Part shown: positions 61,600 to 64,000 of the stretch, piece after piece
Numbering within the stretch: the stretch's first letter is position 1
Layout of the letters: each line of letters starts with the position of its first letter
Source: Taeniopygia guttata
Taxonomy: Eukaryota; Chordata; Aves; Passeriformes; Estrildidae
Assembly: GCF_048771995.1 (NCBI RefSeq)
Contig: NC_133024.1
Coordinates: forward strand, 58,548,501-58,612,500
Direction: 5' to 3'
DNA length: 64,000 bases
The notes under the pieces: generated by a model
The model's input: the letters and a program-made list of their open reading frames with translations, nothing else
Databases searched by the model: none
What the model was told of the DNA's origin: nothing
Position numbers and translations under genes: made by a program

Positions 61600-62120
61600 C
61601 TGATTATCCCCCATCGCTCCGTTTCCCGCTTCTCCCGGCTTGCGGCGCGCCTGCCTTGGCCGCGCGGGAGGAGGCGCTTCGTCCTGCCGCGCTGTTTGTC
61701 CCTCCGGCCGACCCGTAGCGTTCGCTCCTCCTCGCGCCATCATGGAGGGCGCCGCGGCCTCCGCCGAGGGTCTGCGCTACGCCGAGTACACCCGGGCCCC
61801 TACGGGCGCCGGCAAGGGCCAAGCCGAGCTGGACCGGGGGCTGGTGAGCGCATGGCGGGACCCCCACCCCGGGGCCCTGACGCCGCCGTGCCCCGTCCGC
61901 ACCCCGAGCCTTCACACGTGTGAGGGGTGACGTGTGTGAGCAGGGCGGGGGCGGGGACGGGCGCTCCGTGCTCCCCTCCGGACGGGCGGGGAGGCGGGCG
62001 GGGGGCAGAGGGTCCTTGGCCGGTGCCGCTGCAGCGTGGGCAGCGGGCGTGGCTCCCGCCCGTGAGGGGAGGGTGCACCCGGCTCCGAAAGTGCTCGTGG
62101 GCCCGGGGAGCGACAGAGGC
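61600..62120 (+). promoter_or_regulatory. CpG island promoter of DNAJC15
   Basis: The sequence turns abruptly from AT-rich to GC-rich with dense CpG between about 61610 and 62120, covering the 5' leader, exon 1 and the start of intron 1 of DNAJC15. There is no obvious TATA box. A GCCAT core (YY1-type) overlaps the start-codon context at 61736. It is typical of a broadly expressed housekeeping promoter; EPSTI1, by contrast, starts in CpG-poor DNA. Confidence 0.8.
61742..61843 (+). CDS. DNAJC15: DNAJC15 exon 1 (mitochondrial J-protein, 5' end only)
   Basis: The exon encodes 34 residues, starting MEGAAASAEGLRYAEYTRAP and ending ELDRGL, followed by a GTGAGC donor in phase 0. The LRYAEY motif at residues 11-16 is shared with human DNAJC15 (SLRYAEY), and the exon end matches the human QRLV junction before the membrane segment. 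DNAJC15 (MCJ) is an inner-membrane co-chaperone of the TIM23 import motor and a negative regulator of respiratory complex I; its membrane helix and J domain with HPD motif lie in later exons outside the window. The ATG has a good context (CGCCATCATGG). It lies in a CpG island and is transcribed away from EPSTI1, with 8.3 kb between the two start codons, as expected from human synteny. Confidence 0.85.
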
Positions 62121-64000
62121 ACCTTCCCTGGAGGAAGCTCGACGATCGGAAAGTTTCTTAGCGCGTTACACGGTTGGCGTAGAAGTGTTGGCTCTGACCT
62201 GCCGTGTAAGCACACGGCAGTGGGTTTTGGGTACAGGCGTAGGGTGAAAGGGAAGGGAGTAAAGAAGAATAGAAAGAGAAAAAGAAAGAGGAAAAGTGAG
62301 AGAAAAAGAGAGAAAATAAAGGAGATAATCAGTCCTGGTTCCAGCCTTGGTTCAGCTGATGAAATGTCCTGGGGGTGCCTGAGGATACTTTTTTATGGAT
62401 AGGTTTTCCCTGCCGGGAAGACAGGATTCTCGCATTCTGCGCGATTCTGGAAACGGGCTGGTGGCCTTGGGGGGTCTTTGGTAGTCTTGATTCCGCCCCC
62501 CACCCCCAGTCTGTGCCCACTTCTTGGCCTCATCCTTGCACTGTCCTGTGTTGTGTTTACCCCCAGGAAGTGGGACAAGGAAAAGCGCTGCCCTGCTTCC
62601 ACATTAACCCCTTCTCCAGCCGCATCTTGTCTTTCCCACGATGCGTTAATATCGATGGTCCTTGGTTATTCCCAGCAGTTCTTTCTGTCACTACTGAGAG
62701 TCCTTGGCTGGCTCCACAGCCAATGGGTGTTTGGAACATACACATTAGTCCCTTATCTGCTGGGATTCCACAGCAGGGTACATGGGAATGCTTCAGCCCC
62801 AGCACGCACAAACAAGACCAAAATTTTTGTTCCTGCTGTGAAAAAGTGATACCTGACACATTTTCACCCACTGTGCAAATGTTATTACCACAGGCAGGTT
62901 TGAGTGTTGAAGGTTTTGTAGAGCTCTGTTTCAGAAAAGTAATTTTCATCTGGAAGTTCGTGATGTGGGAAAGGCTGGGTGGAGGCAGAGTTTCCTGTGC
63001 TGTATCGTGCTGTAGAGGACAGGATGCTGGGACTTTATCCCATTTCTTCATTCCTGTCACTTCGACTAGTTCAGGGAGCAGTGAGTTCCCATTGGAAAGA
63101 GAATTGGAAAAAACACATGGCTTAAAGCCCCAGATGGTGAAGTTTTCACATTTTTTAAATGTCTTAAAAGTCTTACTTGCCTAACTTAATTGTGTGTGTG
63201 AAGTTGTCTCTACAATATTTCTACTTTTTTTAAAACACAGTTTTTAAAAAAACTGTTGTTGGAGCCTGCATCTATTTTTTTAAAACCCAGTTTTAAAAAT
63301 CACAGTTCTCTAAGTTATTTATTCATTGTTACTACAGTCTAGGACTTTTTTTTCCCACAGAAGAGTCTTCTGTGTATTTAACAACAAGTGCGTAATCTTA
63401 AGAAGCTGGCTCTGAAACTCCTTATTGTCATGGCCATTCTCCCTGTGGAATGCTGGCAGGGAATTCCTAGAATTTTGTTGAGTCTTTGGGCCTTCTTACC
63501 CATGTGGGATAAAAGTTGCATTTGGAGTTAGTGTGGCTTGCTTTGTTGTGAGTATTGTCACGTTCTTACTGAGGTCTGGAGACCAAGGTTGGTCTTTAGA
63601 GGACTGAAATCTGGATGTCTGCAGTTTTCTATTGGAATTTATTCCTTAGTCCAGGGTATTAGCTGAAAGTCATGGTCACATTTACTCTTGTAGTTGTTTT
63701 ACAAAAGCATTTGGAGCAATGGAAGAGCAGCGGTAGAAGCATGAGGAATCTGTTCTGAAAGATCACCCACAGGAGCTCTTGTTATTTAGTACATGCTCAG
63801 GAAGATTGATTTGAATACCTTATGGTATGTGAGTGAATCTTGCTTTGGTTTAATTTCCTATGAAGAACGATCCAGAACTGCAGTCATAGCTTTATATACA
63901 AACCAAAAGGTTGCTGTAAAGTAAAGGACACAAAATGACGTGAGAATTATGTCAGTATGGAGAACAGCATCTAGCTGAAATTACTTTTAATTCACTGTTG
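61844..64000 (+). other. start of DNAJC15 intron 1
   Basis: Begins GTGAGC within the CpG island, then returns to AT-rich DNA. Contains a 9-bp-stem hairpin (CTGCCGTGT/ACACGGCAG, 62199-62220) and a purine tract. No sequence like DNAJC15 exon 2 (membrane segment) was found, so the intron continues past the window. Confidence 0.75.
62241..62325. repeat. purine-rich (GA/GAAA) tract
   Basis: About 85 bases almost free of C and with few T, made of GAAA, GAGA and GGGA units, in DNAJC15 intron 1 just past the CpG island. Mirror-like purine tracts of this sort can form triplex DNA; no function is shown here. Confidence 0.85.

Noticed and set aside
62375-63184. The longest open frame in the window (269 codons) in DNAJC15 intron 1
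   Set aside because: It begins with GTG, not ATG, the first ATG lies well inside, it is Cys/Trp-rich without any domain, and the opposite strand is also open, so it is most likely chance in a higher-GC stretch.
1-64000. CRISPR arrays, rRNA, tRNA genes, bacterial operons
   Set aside because: None seen; spaced repeats are absent, and base composition, splice sites and CR1 elements mark this as vertebrate nuclear DNA. A covariance-model search for tRNAs was not possible by eye.

Overview
This window looks like nuclear DNA of a bird, probably a songbird. It is AT-rich, gene-poor and intron-dominated, it carries several 3'-truncated CR1 LINE fragments (the typical avian retroposon), and it has one avian endogenous-retrovirus solo LTR plus a second LTR-like block. 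There are no bacterial operons, CRISPR arrays or rRNA genes.

Two protein-coding genes can be supported, arranged head to head. The minus strand from 53451 down to 11202 holds EPSTI1 (epithelial-stromal interaction protein 1). I assembled it from ten exons with GT/AG boundaries and compatible phases, with residue-level similarity to the mammalian protein from exon 2 to exon 10. The plus strand at 61742-61843 holds the first coding exon of DNAJC15 (MCJ, a mitochondrial inner-membrane J-protein) inside a CpG island; the rest of that gene lies beyond the window. The same pair, divergently transcribed, neighbours each other in the human genome, so the synteny supports both calls.

Layout: 1-11191 is the 3' flank of EPSTI1, with CR1 pieces and one well-formed small candidate exon at 6099-6131. 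11192-53451 is EPSTI1, whose introns hold most of the CR1 copies, a solo LTR in intron 1, microsatellites and a hairpin. 53452-61600 is the intergenic segment, with an ETS/IRF-type element just upstream of the EPSTI1 start codon and an LTR-like block just before DNAJC15. 61600-62120 is the DNAJC15 CpG island, followed by its first intron to 64000.

The most interesting points are in EPSTI1. (1) Exons 5-6-7 and 8-9-10 look like an ancient duplicated exon triplet, with identical lengths and phases for the first two members and matching sequence motifs. (2) Exon 9 is one base short (73 instead of 74), which puts exon 10 out of frame unless an internal acceptor is used. (3) Two interferon-type elements sit near the first exon. 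(4) Intron 1 carries an inverted repeat with 29-nt arms and a 6-nt loop. No wholly new system was found.
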